A DNA stretch of 8,266 nucleotides, taken from the NCBI GenBank assembly GCA_017413145.1, contig JAFPUX010000374.1, forward strand, positions 1 through 8,266, read 5' to 3'. A program made the position numbers and the translations under genes. The notes under the pieces are model-generated. The model worked only from the letters and a program-made list of their open reading frames with translations. It did not search any database and was not told where the DNA came from. Of the stretch, positions 1 through 6,651 are shown piece by piece (the stretch's first letter is position 1; each line of letters starts with the position of its first letter). This DNA is from Kiritimatiellia bacterium (GTDB lineage Bacteria; Verrucomicrobiota; Kiritimatiellia; RFP12; UBA3636).

Positions 1-1914
1 CGAGACCGCGAGGCCGACCGAGTCCGGCGCCTCGCCCGCCTTGATGATGCCGAAGTTCAGGTCGAAGCCGTCCGTGTCCATCGGGATGCGGCTGTCGCTG
101 CCGTTGTACTGCTTCGACTTCTCGAACGGCACCATGACCTGGATCAGCTGCTTCGTCTCGCCCGAATACGGGATCGCCCACGACTCGATCGACTGCGTGA
201 CGTAGGGCGGCGACCACGAGTCGCCCGCCGTCCAGCCCGTGTGGTAGCCGTGGCGCGTGGCGTTGCCGAAGTTGAAGACCGTGACCGAGCGCGGCGCCTC
301 GTCCGGGTAGTCCACGACGAGCACGTAGGGCTCGTTCGGGACGATCCCCTTCCCTTCGCCGACGCGCCACGAGACGTAGCAGCACGTGTCGGACTTGTGC
401 GCCATCGTGCGCGTCGGGACACCGAGGATTTCCTCGACCTTGGACCAGCCGGAGGGATATTCGCGGAAGTGGTGGTCCGGGTCGTCCTCGAGCGACAGCG
501 AGCAGTCGATTTCGTCCACGAGCGTGAGCGCGCCGTAGTCCTCGAGGCCGGGGACGATCTTGTCGTTCGACGAACCCGCGGCGCGCTTCGTCTTGAACGA
601 AACGGCGTCCGTCGTGACGGACTTGCCCTTGTTGTTCGCGGCGACGGCACGCGCGTAGTAGGTCGTGAAGGGCTCGAGCCCCGTCACGGCGAGATTGCGC
701 GAGTCCTCGCCCGTGACGCGATACGTCGACGTCCAGGCCGAGGTCGCGAAGCCGGCGTCCGCGGAAACCGACACGGTCACGTCGACGTAGGAGGCGCTCG
801 CGCCGATCCGGGAGACGGACACCGTCGCGACGGCATTCGAGATCTGCACGGACCCGACGGCCAGTTCCGCGGCGGGATCGGGCTTCTCGTGCCAGATTTC
901 CGCCGCGCCGGCGGTCAGGAAGGACGCGTCGTTCTGCGTCGCGTAGTCGGCGGCGATCCAGTCGGCGGAAAGCTCCGTCGTCAGGAGGCGGCACTCGTCA
1001 AGGACGCCTTTGTAGTATTGATTCCACTGATTGCTGCCGAAGACGACGGGGCAGGACTTGGTGAGATCGTTGAAGCCGCCTTTGTCATCGGCCTGGGTTT
1101 TGGCCAGGACCCCGTCGACATAGACCTTGGCCGATTGGCTCGGAACGAACGTGAGAACGATGTGGTACCATGTATTTGCGGCAAGCGGTTGATTGACTTC
1201 ATTGAAGTCCTTTTTCCCCGGAGTCGTAAACCACGTGGTGCCGCCTTTCACCTTGAATGTCGCCAGGGCCTCCTTGCCGAAAAGGGCGCGTTCTTCGTTT
1301 ACAACGGCCGGACAAGCCCATGTCTCGAAGGAGATGGCCGAAGAGAAGGCCGAGTTGAGCGCATTGGTGGTTTCGATCCTGGCATTCGAGGGGAAGCTCG
1401 TGCCGGATCCAAGCTTGGCGTCGACGATTGTGACCGATCCGTTGGCCGTGCCGTCCAGATGGTTCGCGCCCGAGTCCTTGGCGTTCGCCTCGTTCATGTG
1501 CCAAACGCCGTAATAGCCCGCGAAGGGATTGTCGCCGCAGACGGTCTTTCCGCTCGTCTCCGAGCCCCAGCACATCACGAACTCCGTGCCGTTCTGCATC
1601 GACGGGAGCTTCACCCAGATCAGCGATTCGCCCGAGGGGTCCCACGTGTCGATCTCGAACGGGAGTCCGTTGCCGGACATGTCGACGAACGCGATGTCCG
1701 CGCCCGTGGACTTCGACTTGAGGTCATCGTAGGAGAACCCGGACGGCGAGCCGTTCTGGATCCGCACGAGGACCGGGAAGCCCGAGAGCGCCGACCCGTT
1801 GTAGCCGGCGACGGTAAATTTCGCGCCGGCGTCGAACGACCCGACCGACGGCTGCGGCAGCGCGGCGATCGCGGGAAGGGAGAGCAGGCAGAGAAGGCAG
1901 AGAATTCGTTTCAT
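1..1914 (-). CDS. Secreted DUF2341 / LamG / fibronectin III-like protein, C-terminus cut by window edge
   Basis: I read 638 codons from the ATG at 1914 to base 1 with no stop, so the 3' end lies outside the window. Residues 1-18 (MKRILCLLCLLSLPAIAA) are a signal peptide; neither Cys sits in a lipobox. Residues about 30-118 match DUF2341: GFPVLVRI, a DIAFVD...GLPFEID..W stretch, then IWVKLPSM and EFVMCWGS. Residues about 134-312 look like a LamG/concanavalin-like domain: GVWHMNEA, FETWACP, NTWYHIVLTF, AKVYVDGVL and KGVLDECRL, followed by the WIAADYATQND tail usual in this pair. Residues about 340-443 look like fibronectin III (LEPFTTYYARAVAANNKGKS). Residues 450-638 are Trp/Tyr/Asp-rich and I do not recognise them. 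The family is exported and often binds glycan or adheres at the surface; the specific role here is unknown. It has its own promoter 132 bp downstream of the exb operon. Whether it has a C-terminal sorting or autotransporter domain cannot be seen. Confidence 0.88.
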   Translation of the reverse strand, partial: MKRILCLLCLLSLPAIAALPQPSVGSFDAGAKFTVAGYNGSALSGFPVLVRIQNGSPSGFSYDDLKSKSTGADIAFVDMSGNGLPFEIDTWDPSGESLIWVKLPSMQNGTEFVMCWGSETSGKTVCGDNPFAGYYGVWHMNEANAKDSGANHLDGTANGSVTIVDAKLGSGTSFPSNARIETTNALNSAFSSAISFETWACPAVVNEERALFGKEALATFKVKGGTTWFTTPGKKDFNEVNQPLAANTWYHIVLTFVPSQSAKVYVDGVLAKTQADDKGGFNDLTKSCPVVFGSNQWNQYYKGVLDECRLLTTELSADWIAADYATQNDASFLTAGAAEIWHEKPDPAAELAVGSVQISNAVATVSVSRIGASASYVDVTVSVSADAGFATSAWTSTYRVTGEDSRNLAVTGLEPFTTYYARAVAANNKGKSVTTDAVSFKTKRAAGSSNDKIVPGLEDYGALTLVDEIDCSLSLEDDPDHHFREYPSGWSKVEEILGVPTRTMAHKSDTCCYVSWRVGEGKGIVPNEPYVLVVDYPDEAPRSVTVFNFGNATRHGYHTGWTAGDSWSPPYVTQSIESWAIPYSGETKQLIQVMVPFEKSKQYNGSDSRIPMDTDGFDLNFGIIKAGEAPDSVGLAVS

Positions 1915-1920
1915 GGGGAG
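1915..1920 (-). promoter_or_regulatory. CTCCCC motif abutting the LamG gene start codon
   Basis: On the minus strand the leader reads CGGAAACGCTCCCC directly before ATG. There is no GGAGG-type Shine-Dalgarno; GGAAA lies 8 nt upstream. The same C-rich hexamer touches the ATG of exbB and of pheS. Its role is unknown. Confidence 0.45.
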
Positions 1921-1988
1921 CGTTTCCGAAACCGGCCCGCCCCGACGTCGCCGGAGCCGGGGGACGGTTGTTGGATGGAACGTCTGCG

Positions 1989-2017
1989 ATTATACCCCTT
2001 TGCGTCCCGGCGCGCAA
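1989..2017 (-). promoter_or_regulatory. Sigma70-type promoter for the DUF2341/LamG gene
   Basis: On the minus strand, TTGCGC (2017-2012) and a perfect TATAAT (1994-1989) are separated by exactly 17 bp. Transcription would start near 1982, giving a leader of about 68 nt before the ATG at 1914. The good -10 in otherwise GC-rich DNA makes this the best promoter in the window. It implies the LamG gene is transcribed apart from the exb operon upstream of it. Confidence 0.7.
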
Positions 2018-2034
2018 GCGCGAAACGCCCGCGC
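2011..2034. repeat. Overlapping inverted repeats at the -35 and the exb operon end
   Basis: CGCGC (2011-2015) and GCGCG (2018-2022) form an inverted repeat with a 2-nt spacer that overlaps the -35 of the LamG promoter. The same GCGCG can instead pair with CGCGC at 2030-2034 across a 7-nt loop, forming a hairpin just beyond the stop of the operon's last gene. It could be an operator or a weak terminator. There is no T-tract, and GC-rich DNA yields such repeats by chance. Confidence 0.25.
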
Positions 2035-2050
2035 GGATCAAGCGGATCAA
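2033..2050. repeat. Tandem 9-bp duplication over the stop codon
   Basis: GCGGATCAA occurs twice back to back (2033-2041 and 2042-2050). On the minus strand this puts a second in-frame TGA (2040-2038) three codons after the TGA (2049-2047) that ends the TolA-like gene, a tandem stop made by a short duplication. Confidence 0.6.
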
Positions 2051-5000
2051 AGCGGCGGCGGGGTTTCGTTCGGGGATACGCAGACGGAGAAGCTCGTCGG
2101 CCCCGGGCCGTTTTCCAGGCGCACGAGGACGGTGTTGGCGCCCTTGTGCAGGTGGATGCGGCGGAAGCCTTCGTCGATCGTCCACACCTTGCGGTTGTTG
2201 CCGCTCGCCCAGACTTTCATGCCGTTCACCCACACGTCGGAACGGTCGTCCGATCCGGCGGCGAGCCACACGTCGCACTCGCGGTCGACGCGCAGGATCG
2301 TGTAGCCGTACCAGATGGCGAACTCGCGCCGGTCCGGCGGGATGACTTCGGAGCGGTGGCGGTTGAAGCGCTCGGGCGGGAAGTTCGACCGCGCCTGCGT
2401 GAACTGCCACCGCACGAGCCCGCCCTGCCCCTCGTAGGCGGCGTCGAGGTCGATCACCGATTCGGGCGGGAACTTGCGCGTGATGTTCACGCGGTCCGGG
2501 TTCGGGAACGGCCCGATGATCCACCAGCTGTTCAGGTACATCCAGCCGGCGGGCTGCCCGCGCGAGGCGGGGTCGAGCGAAAGCGTGTTGCCGGCCACGA
2601 GGTCCGGTCCCGTCCCGGCTTCCTGCCGCGACGCCGGCTGCCCGGTGTAGGCGCCGGCGCGGCCGGCCATGCGGCGGTAGTCCTCGTCCTTGGTCCCGGC
2701 GCCCAACTGCGCGAGGCCGCCCATCTGGACGCCGCGCAGGTCCTTCGCCCGCGCGCTCCGGTCCTCGGCGGCCGCGCGCTCGATCTGCATCGAGAGGCCC
2801 GCGAGCGCGTGGAACTGCCCGGTGCGGTCGTCGGTTTCGCCGTGGCCCGCGAGGTCGCCGCGCTTGAGCCATTTGAGGCCCTGCGCGATGCGCTTGGTCC
2901 GGTCCCGGTAGTTGCTGGAGTCGCCGGCGCCGGAAAGGCGGAACGCCTCCTCCAGCATCGCCATCGAGGCGTCGACCATGTTCTCGGTCTCTCGAACGGC
3001 GTTGTAGCGCGCCTCCTTCTGCTTCGCGAACGTCTCGGGGTCGCTCGCGCGGCCGTCGAGCAGCTCCTTGTCGATGTCGGCGCGGACGGGCTTCGCGACG
3101 TCGGTGAGCCGCTCGGCCTCCTCCAGCGGCAGGTGCTGTTCGAGCGCGGTCGTGGCGGCGACGACCTCGCGGTAGGTCTCGGTGACGGCCTCCTCGATGT
3201 CGCGCGCCAGCTCGTAGGCTTCGGAAATGGAGAGGTCGGACGTGTTGCGCGTCGCCAGCTCGCTCGCCTCGAGCGTCTCGGGGACGTGGCTCTTCGGCAC
3301 GGCCACGTCGCTCTCGATCGCGGCGTCGAGCTTCGCCATCGCGTCGAGCACCTTCTGCTGCGCGTCGCGGGCGCGGGCCTGGCGCGCCTTCTGCGCGTTG
3401 GCGTCGAGCGACTGCGCGGCGCGGCGCGCTTCGTCCATGCGCTTCTGCGCGTCCGCGGCGATGCGCTCCTGCTCCTGGGCACGGTCGGCGGCGCCCCTGG
3501 CGCGGTTGTTCGCGTCGTTCGCGCGGTTCTCGGCGGCGCGGCGCTCGCTCTCGGCGCGGTCGCGCTCGGAGCGCGCCTGGTCGGCGCGCTTCTGCGCGTC
3601 GTTGCGCTCGCGCTCGGCGGAGCTCGACTTCTCCTGCGCGGCCTTCGCCGCCTGCTCGGCCTTCTGCGCCTTCTCGTTCTGCTCGGCGGCGGCGCGGTTC
3701 TGCTCGTCGCGGCGGCCGGCGGCCTGCTGCGCGTCGTTCTGCGCGCGTTCCTTGCGCTCGCGGGCCTGGTTCTCCTCGCGCTCGGCCTGCGCCTTGCGTT
3801 GATCGGCCTGCTGGCGTTCGCGCTCGGCCTGGCCCTTGCGGTCCTGCGCCTGCTTCTCGTCGCGCTGCGCCTGCTCCTTGGCGCCTTTCGCGGCTTGCTC
3901 GGCCTTGGAGTCGCCGCGGTTCTTGGCCTCCTGCTGCTCGCGGCCCTTCTGCTCGGCCCGTTCGTGCGCCTGCTGGCGCTCCTGGTCGGCCTTGTCGGCT
4001 TTCGCCTGCGCGGCGGCGCGCTCGGACTCGGCCTTTTGGCCGCGCTCCTTGGCGGCGTTCTCCTCGCGCTGCGCCTGCTGCTCGCGGGACTTTGCCTGGT
4101 TCTCCTCGTTCTGCGCCTGGCGGGCTCGGTTTTCGGCGTCGTGCTTGCGGGATTCGGCCTGGCGCTTCTCGTTCTCGGCGGACGCCTTCTCGTTCTGGGC
4201 CTCGCGCCGCCGGTCCTCGGCCTGGCTGCGTTGCTTCTCGGCCTCCGAGCGGCGGTTTTCGGCCTCGGTGCTCTTCTGGGCCGCCTGGTTCTTCTCGGCC
4301 TCGGCCTTGTCCTTCTTCGCCTGGTTCTCGGCCTGGTTTTTGCGCTCTTCTTCGGCCTTCTTTTCGGCCTCGGCCTTGTCCTTGGCGGCCTTCTGGAAGT
4401 CGGCGAGCTTCTCGGTCGGCTCGAGGATGTTCTTGGCCTCCGTGGACTGGGTCTTGGCGGCGGCGATCTGCGCGTCGCGCAGCTCCTCCGCGGCCTTGGC
4501 GACCTTCTCGTAGCCGGCGAAGGCGGCGGCGGTCTGGACACGGTCGAGGGCGTTCTGGGCGTTGGCCTGCGCGGCGGCGACGTCCATGTAGTCCTGCCAG
4601 TAGAGCTCGTGGGCGGTTTCCTCGATCTTCTGCGCGGACTGCGCGAGGTCCTGCTTCTCGGCCTCGGCGAGCTTGTCGACGTTCTTCTGCGCCTCGTCTT
4701 GCTCCTTGAGGGCCTCTTTCTGGCGCTCGCGCGCCTCCTCGACGGCTTTCTTGAGCTCGTCCTTCGCGTCGGCGGCGAGGTCTTCCACCACGTCGTCGAA
4801 GTCCTGGTGGAGCTGGTCGCGGACGACCTCCATGTCGTTGAGGACGGTCTGGAGAGTCGTGAGGTCGCGCTGCAGCTCGCGGGAGCGGGCCTCGGCGAGC
4901 TTTTCGTCGAGGTTCTCGAGCTTTTCCTGCGGCAGCGTCTCGACGGGCGGCGCGGCGGGCTCGCGCTCGGGGAAGACGAGCTTGCGGACGGGCGTGAGGA

Positions 5001-5082
5001 GGATCAGCGCCGCGAAGAGCGCGACGTGGAGGACCACGGACGCGGCGTCCCAGCCGAAGTTGTGGCGGCGGACCTCGATCAT
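2047..5082 (-). CDS. TolA/TonB-like energy-transducing protein with giant charged helix and C-terminal beta-sandwich
   Basis: The protein has 1011 residues. Residues 13-29 are one membrane helix (ASVVLHVALFAALILL), close to E. coli TolA. Ser15, His19, Leu26 and Thr30 keep the +4/+11/+15 spacing of the TolA/TonB SHLS motif that docks on TolQR/ExbBD. A Pro-rich linker follows (about 31-51), then predicted helix to about 715. Residues 230-540 contain no I, L, V, M, F, W, Y, C or P. Residues about 541-715 regain leucines, and about 716-845 are polar and Gly-rich. Residues about 846-1003 look like a ligand-binding beta-sandwich: NSWWIIGPFPNPD, EFAIWYGYT, AAGSDDRSDVWVNG and LHKGANTVLVRLENG. No TolA or TonB C-terminal domain is visible. 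The ATG overlaps the exbD stop as ATGA with no Shine-Dalgarno, which suggests translational coupling. Topology would be N-in with a periplasmic C-terminus. The TolA-like role rests on the motif plus the operon; the sandwich's ligand is unknown. Confidence 0.9.
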   Translation of the reverse strand: MIEVRRHNFGWDAASVVLHVALFAALILLTPVRKLVFPEREPAAPPVETLPQEKLENLDEKLAEARSRELQRDLTTLQTVLNDMEVVRDQLHQDFDDVVEDLAADAKDELKKAVEEARERQKEALKEQDEAQKNVDKLAEAEKQDLAQSAQKIEETAHELYWQDYMDVAAAQANAQNALDRVQTAAAFAGYEKVAKAAEELRDAQIAAAKTQSTEAKNILEPTEKLADFQKAAKDKAEAEKKAEEERKNQAENQAKKDKAEAEKNQAAQKSTEAENRRSEAEKQRSQAEDRRREAQNEKASAENEKRQAESRKHDAENRARQAQNEENQAKSREQQAQREENAAKERGQKAESERAAAQAKADKADQERQQAHERAEQKGREQQEAKNRGDSKAEQAAKGAKEQAQRDEKQAQDRKGQAERERQQADQRKAQAEREENQARERKERAQNDAQQAAGRRDEQNRAAAEQNEKAQKAEQAAKAAQEKSSSAERERNDAQKRADQARSERDRAESERRAAENRANDANNRARGAADRAQEQERIAADAQKRMDEARRAAQSLDANAQKARQARARDAQQKVLDAMAKLDAAIESDVAVPKSHVPETLEASELATRNTSDLSISEAYELARDIEEAVTETYREVVAATTALEQHLPLEEAERLTDVAKPVRADIDKELLDGRASDPETFAKQKEARYNAVRETENMVDASMAMLEEAFRLSGAGDSSNYRDRTKRIAQGLKWLKRGDLAGHGETDDRTGQFHALAGLSMQIERAAAEDRSARAKDLRGVQMGGLAQLGAGTKDEDYRRMAGRAGAYTGQPASRQEAGTGPDLVAGNTLSLDPASRGQPAGWMYLNSWWIIGPFPNPDRVNITRKFPPESVIDLDAAYEGQGGLVRWQFTQARSNFPPERFNRHRSEVIPPDRREFAIWYGYTILRVDRECDVWLAAGSDDRSDVWVNGMKVWASGNNRKVWTIDEGFRRIHLHKGANTVLVRLENGPGPTSFSVCVSPNETPPPL
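3463..4395 (-). repeat. Heptad-Ala repeat region (21-bp periodicity) in the TolA-like gene
   Basis: This segment encodes residues 230-540 using only A, E, K, R, Q, N, D, S, T, G and H. Ala recurs every seven residues in three uninterrupted runs: 260-372 (17 Ala), 398-454 (9) and 475-531 (9). The last two runs share a register; the first is out of phase with them. Typical units are QAEDRRR, QAESRKH and DAENRAR. At DNA level this gives a diverged repeat with a 21-bp period. The other positions vary widely, so it is an old repeat held by selection on the protein rather than a recent expansion. Confidence 0.8.
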
Positions 5083-5498
5083 GGCTCGCGGATGTCGTCG
5101 GCCGTGTGGATGCCGGCCACTTCGAGGCCCGTCATGGCGCAGGCGTCGATCGCCTGGACGACGGCGCGGAACGGCGCGTGCACGTCGCCGTCGAGGACGA
5201 CGCGGCAGCCGGGGCGCGCGGCCTTGGCGGCGCGGAGGGCGTCCAGCAGGCCGCCGGCGCCGACGGGGCGGGCGTTCACGTAGAGGCTCCCGCGCGCGGT
5301 GACGCCGACGGAGATGACGTCGGGCGTGGCCTTGTAGGTCTTGACGACCTGCGCGTCGGGGAGCTTCACGTCGAGGCGCTTCTCGACCTTCTTGAGCTGG
5401 GACGAGACGAGGAAGAAGATGAGGAGCAGGAACACGCAGTCGATGAGCGGCGTGAGCTGCACTTCGACCGACGGCTCCTCTTCGTGTTTGATCGCCAT
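5079..5498 (-). CDS. exbD: ExbD/TolR family biopolymer transport protein
   Basis: The protein has 139 residues, the usual ExbD/TolR length. A short cytoplasmic N-terminus leads into one membrane helix (about 17-33) with the family motif LTPLIDCVFLLLIFF. Asp20 is in the place of the conserved, protonatable channel Asp (E. coli ExbD Asp25, TolR Asp23). The periplasmic domain keeps the family pattern VISVGVTARGSLYVNARPV and a final helix-strand (FRAVVQAIDACAMTGLEVAG). With ExbB it should form the proton-driven motor that moves a TonB- or TolA-type protein. It begins 19 nt after the exbB stop and overlaps the next gene by 4 nt. The start is fixed by a Shine-Dalgarno 9 nt upstream. Sequence alone does not separate ExbD from TolR; the TolA-like neighbour makes TolR-like use equally possible. 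Confidence 0.93.
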   Translation of the reverse strand: MAIKHEEEPSVEVQLTPLIDCVFLLLIFFLVSSQLKKVEKRLDVKLPDAQVVKTYKATPDVISVGVTARGSLYVNARPVGAGGLLDALRAAKAARPGCRVVLDGDVHAPFRAVVQAIDACAMTGLEVAGIHTADDIREP

Positions 5499-5514
5499 GG
5501 CGGAGATCCTCCCC
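5499..5514 (-). promoter_or_regulatory. exbD Shine-Dalgarno within a small hairpin
   Basis: On the minus strand GGGGAGG (5514-5508) lies 9 nt from the exbD ATG and is the clearest Shine-Dalgarno in the window. GGAG (5512-5509) can pair with CTCC (5505-5502) across a 3-nt loop, which would hide the site unless a ribosome finishing exbB opens it. The stem is only 4 bp, so the effect may be small. Confidence 0.5.
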
Positions 5515-5517
5515 GGA

Positions 5518-6312
5518 CTAGCGCTTCGGCGCGAACGCGCGGCTCACGATCGTGGCGATCTCTTCTTCCAGGATCACCGAGTAGAGCGAAAGGCGGTTGC
5601 GCAGGATGCCGTGGACGAACAGCGCGGGCATCGCGACCGCGAGGCCGGCGACGGTCGTCACGAGCGCCTTGCCGATCGAGTCGGCGAGAACCGACGCATC
5701 GCCCATCTCGCCGAGCGCGGCGACGGTTCCGAACGCCTCGAGCAGGCCGAGCACGGTGCCGAAGAGGCCGAGCAGCGGCGCGAGCGTGGCGACGGTGGCG
5801 AGCATGGCGGACTTGCGGCCTTCGAGGCGCAGCTCGCGGCCGGCCTTGTCCTCGGCGAAGATCTTGGCGGCCTGGAAATCCTCCTCGTCGCGGTGTTCGA
5901 GCATCGTTTCCACGACGCGCGCGAGCACGCTGCGGTTCTTCGCGCAGAGTTCCTCGACTTTGCCGAACGCGCCCTCGCGCCAGGCGCGGACGACGTCCCC
6001 GCCGAAACCCGCCGGGACGATGCGCGAGCGGCGCAGGTTCCAGAAACGCTCCAGCGCGCAGCCGAGGCCGAGCACGGAGAGCAGGCCGATGAACCACATC
6101 GTCTTGCCGCCTTGCTTGAGGTAGAGCGTCCACTGGTCGAGGACCGATTCGGGCGTCTCGCCGACCTCGACGGGTTCCGCGGCGGTTTCGGCGGGCGCCT
6201 CGGCCGCGACGGGGCCGGTTCCGTCCGATTCCGGCGCGGGGTCTTGCGCGAAGCAGGGAAGCGCGGCCAGCGCCGCGGCGGCGAAGAAGGTCGGGAGGAG
6301 CTTCGTTTTCAT
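5518..6312 (-). CDS. exbB: ExbB/TolQ/MotA family proton channel with signal peptide
   Basis: The protein has 264 residues. Residues 1-22 are a cleavable-type signal peptide (MKTKLLPTFFAAAALAALPC, then FA). An acidic, Ala/Pro-rich periplasmic stretch runs to about 55. Three membrane helices follow, at about 71-90, 170-194 and 215-238, the ExbB/TolQ topology. Helix 2 has APLLGLFGTVLGLLEAF with Thr186 at the place of E. coli ExbB Thr148. Helix 3 has ALVTTVAGLAVAMPAL with Thr220 at the place of Thr181. By eye, Lys215 sits where E. coli ExbB has Glu176. The protein should form the pentameric proton channel around ExbD and energise the TolA-like protein encoded two genes on. It is the first gene of the operon, with a 19-nt gap to exbD. 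The ATG is directly preceded by CTCCCC, with no Shine-Dalgarno. An N-terminal signal extension is known in some ExbB proteins, so it is not unusual in itself. Confidence 0.93.
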   Translation of the reverse strand: MKTKLLPTFFAAAALAALPCFAQDPAPESDGTGPVAAEAPAETAAEPVEVGETPESVLDQWTLYLKQGGKTMWFIGLLSVLGLGCALERFWNLRRSRIVPAGFGGDVVRAWREGAFGKVEELCAKNRSVLARVVETMLEHRDEEDFQAAKIFAEDKAGRELRLEGRKSAMLATVATLAPLLGLFGTVLGLLEAFGTVAALGEMGDASVLADSIGKALVTTVAGLAVAMPALFVHGILRNRLSLYSVILEEEIATIVSRAFAPKR

Positions 6313-6318
6313 GGGGAG
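6313..6318 (-). promoter_or_regulatory. CTCCCC motif abutting the exbB start codon
   Basis: The minus-strand leader reads GGACACCCCTCCCC and then ATG. It has no Shine-Dalgarno and shares the CTCCCC-ATG junction with the LamG gene and pheS. Confidence 0.45.
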
Positions 6319-6326
6319 GGGTGTCC

Positions 6327-6361
6327 AGATGAGAGGTTAAAGGTTCGAGGTGAGAGGTGGA
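6327..6361. repeat. Five-unit 7-bp-periodic repeat in the exbB leader
   Basis: On the plus strand five heptamers follow without a gap: AGATGAG, AGGTTAA, AGGTTCG, AGGTGAG and AGGTGGA. AGGT recurs at 6334, 6341, 6348 and 6355, and the first unit has AGAT. The longer word TGAGAGGT occurs at 6330 and 6351, 21 bp apart. In the exbB transcript this is a C-rich ACCT repeat starting 14 nt upstream of the ATG. It may bind a protein, affect the mRNA, or be a copy of a dispersed intergenic repeat. Confidence 0.6.
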
Positions 6362-6501
6362 AAAGGGGGCAATTGACGGCGAGCAAGGGGCGTGCCAGCG
6401 CGCGACGGGGCGGATTGCGGCGGTTTTTCCTTCCGTTCCGCCTACGGTCGTATGCAGGCGGCCTTCCCGGGTGCGTTCCGGACGACGCGGAACGGGAAGG
6501 C

Positions 6502-6530
6502 ATTCTACCCCATCCGCGCGCGGAAGTCAC
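6502..6530 (-). promoter_or_regulatory. Candidate promoter for the exbB-exbD-TolA-like operon
   Basis: On the minus strand GTGACT (6530-6525, four of six matches to TTGACA) and TAGAAT (6507-6502, five of six to TATAAT) are 17 bp apart. The leader would be about 183 nt and include the heptamer repeat. I found no better pair closer to exbB. Confidence 0.4.
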
Positions 6531-6560
6531 GAAGAAACGCGCGCGCGGTCCAAAAAACGC

Positions 6561-6589
6561 TTTCCATTTCGCCGCGGATGCGGTATTCT
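6561..6589 (+). promoter_or_regulatory. Candidate promoter for pheS
   Basis: TTTCCA (6561-6566) and TATTCT (6584-6589) are each four of six matches to consensus, with a 17-bp spacer. The -10 lies 75 nt before the pheS ATG, almost the same distance as the 74 nt at the better-supported LamG promoter. Confidence 0.35.
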
Positions 6590-6651
6590 TCCCCGCCGTC
6601 GCGGCGCGTGGCGCGCGGACCGGAACGGTCCGGGCGGCGCGGCGCCGGGAC

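Noticed and set aside
1..1914. Lipoprotein status for the LamG protein
   Set aside because: Cys6 and Cys9 lie inside the hydrophobic core of the signal peptide and are not preceded by a lipobox with G, A or S at -1.
3463..4395. A mobile element, CRISPR array or recent tandem repeat expansion
   Set aside because: The 21-bp period comes from the protein heptad. Individual units differ too much for a recent DNA expansion, and there are no constant repeats with spacers.
241..5283. A plus-strand open frame of 1680 codons antisense to the LamG and TolA-like genes
   Set aside because: It is codon-aligned opposite two well-supported minus-strand genes that happen not to use TTA, CTA or TCA codons. 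Its long Leu-rich part is the mirror of the Ala/Glu/Gln/Arg repeat. It has no recognisable domain.
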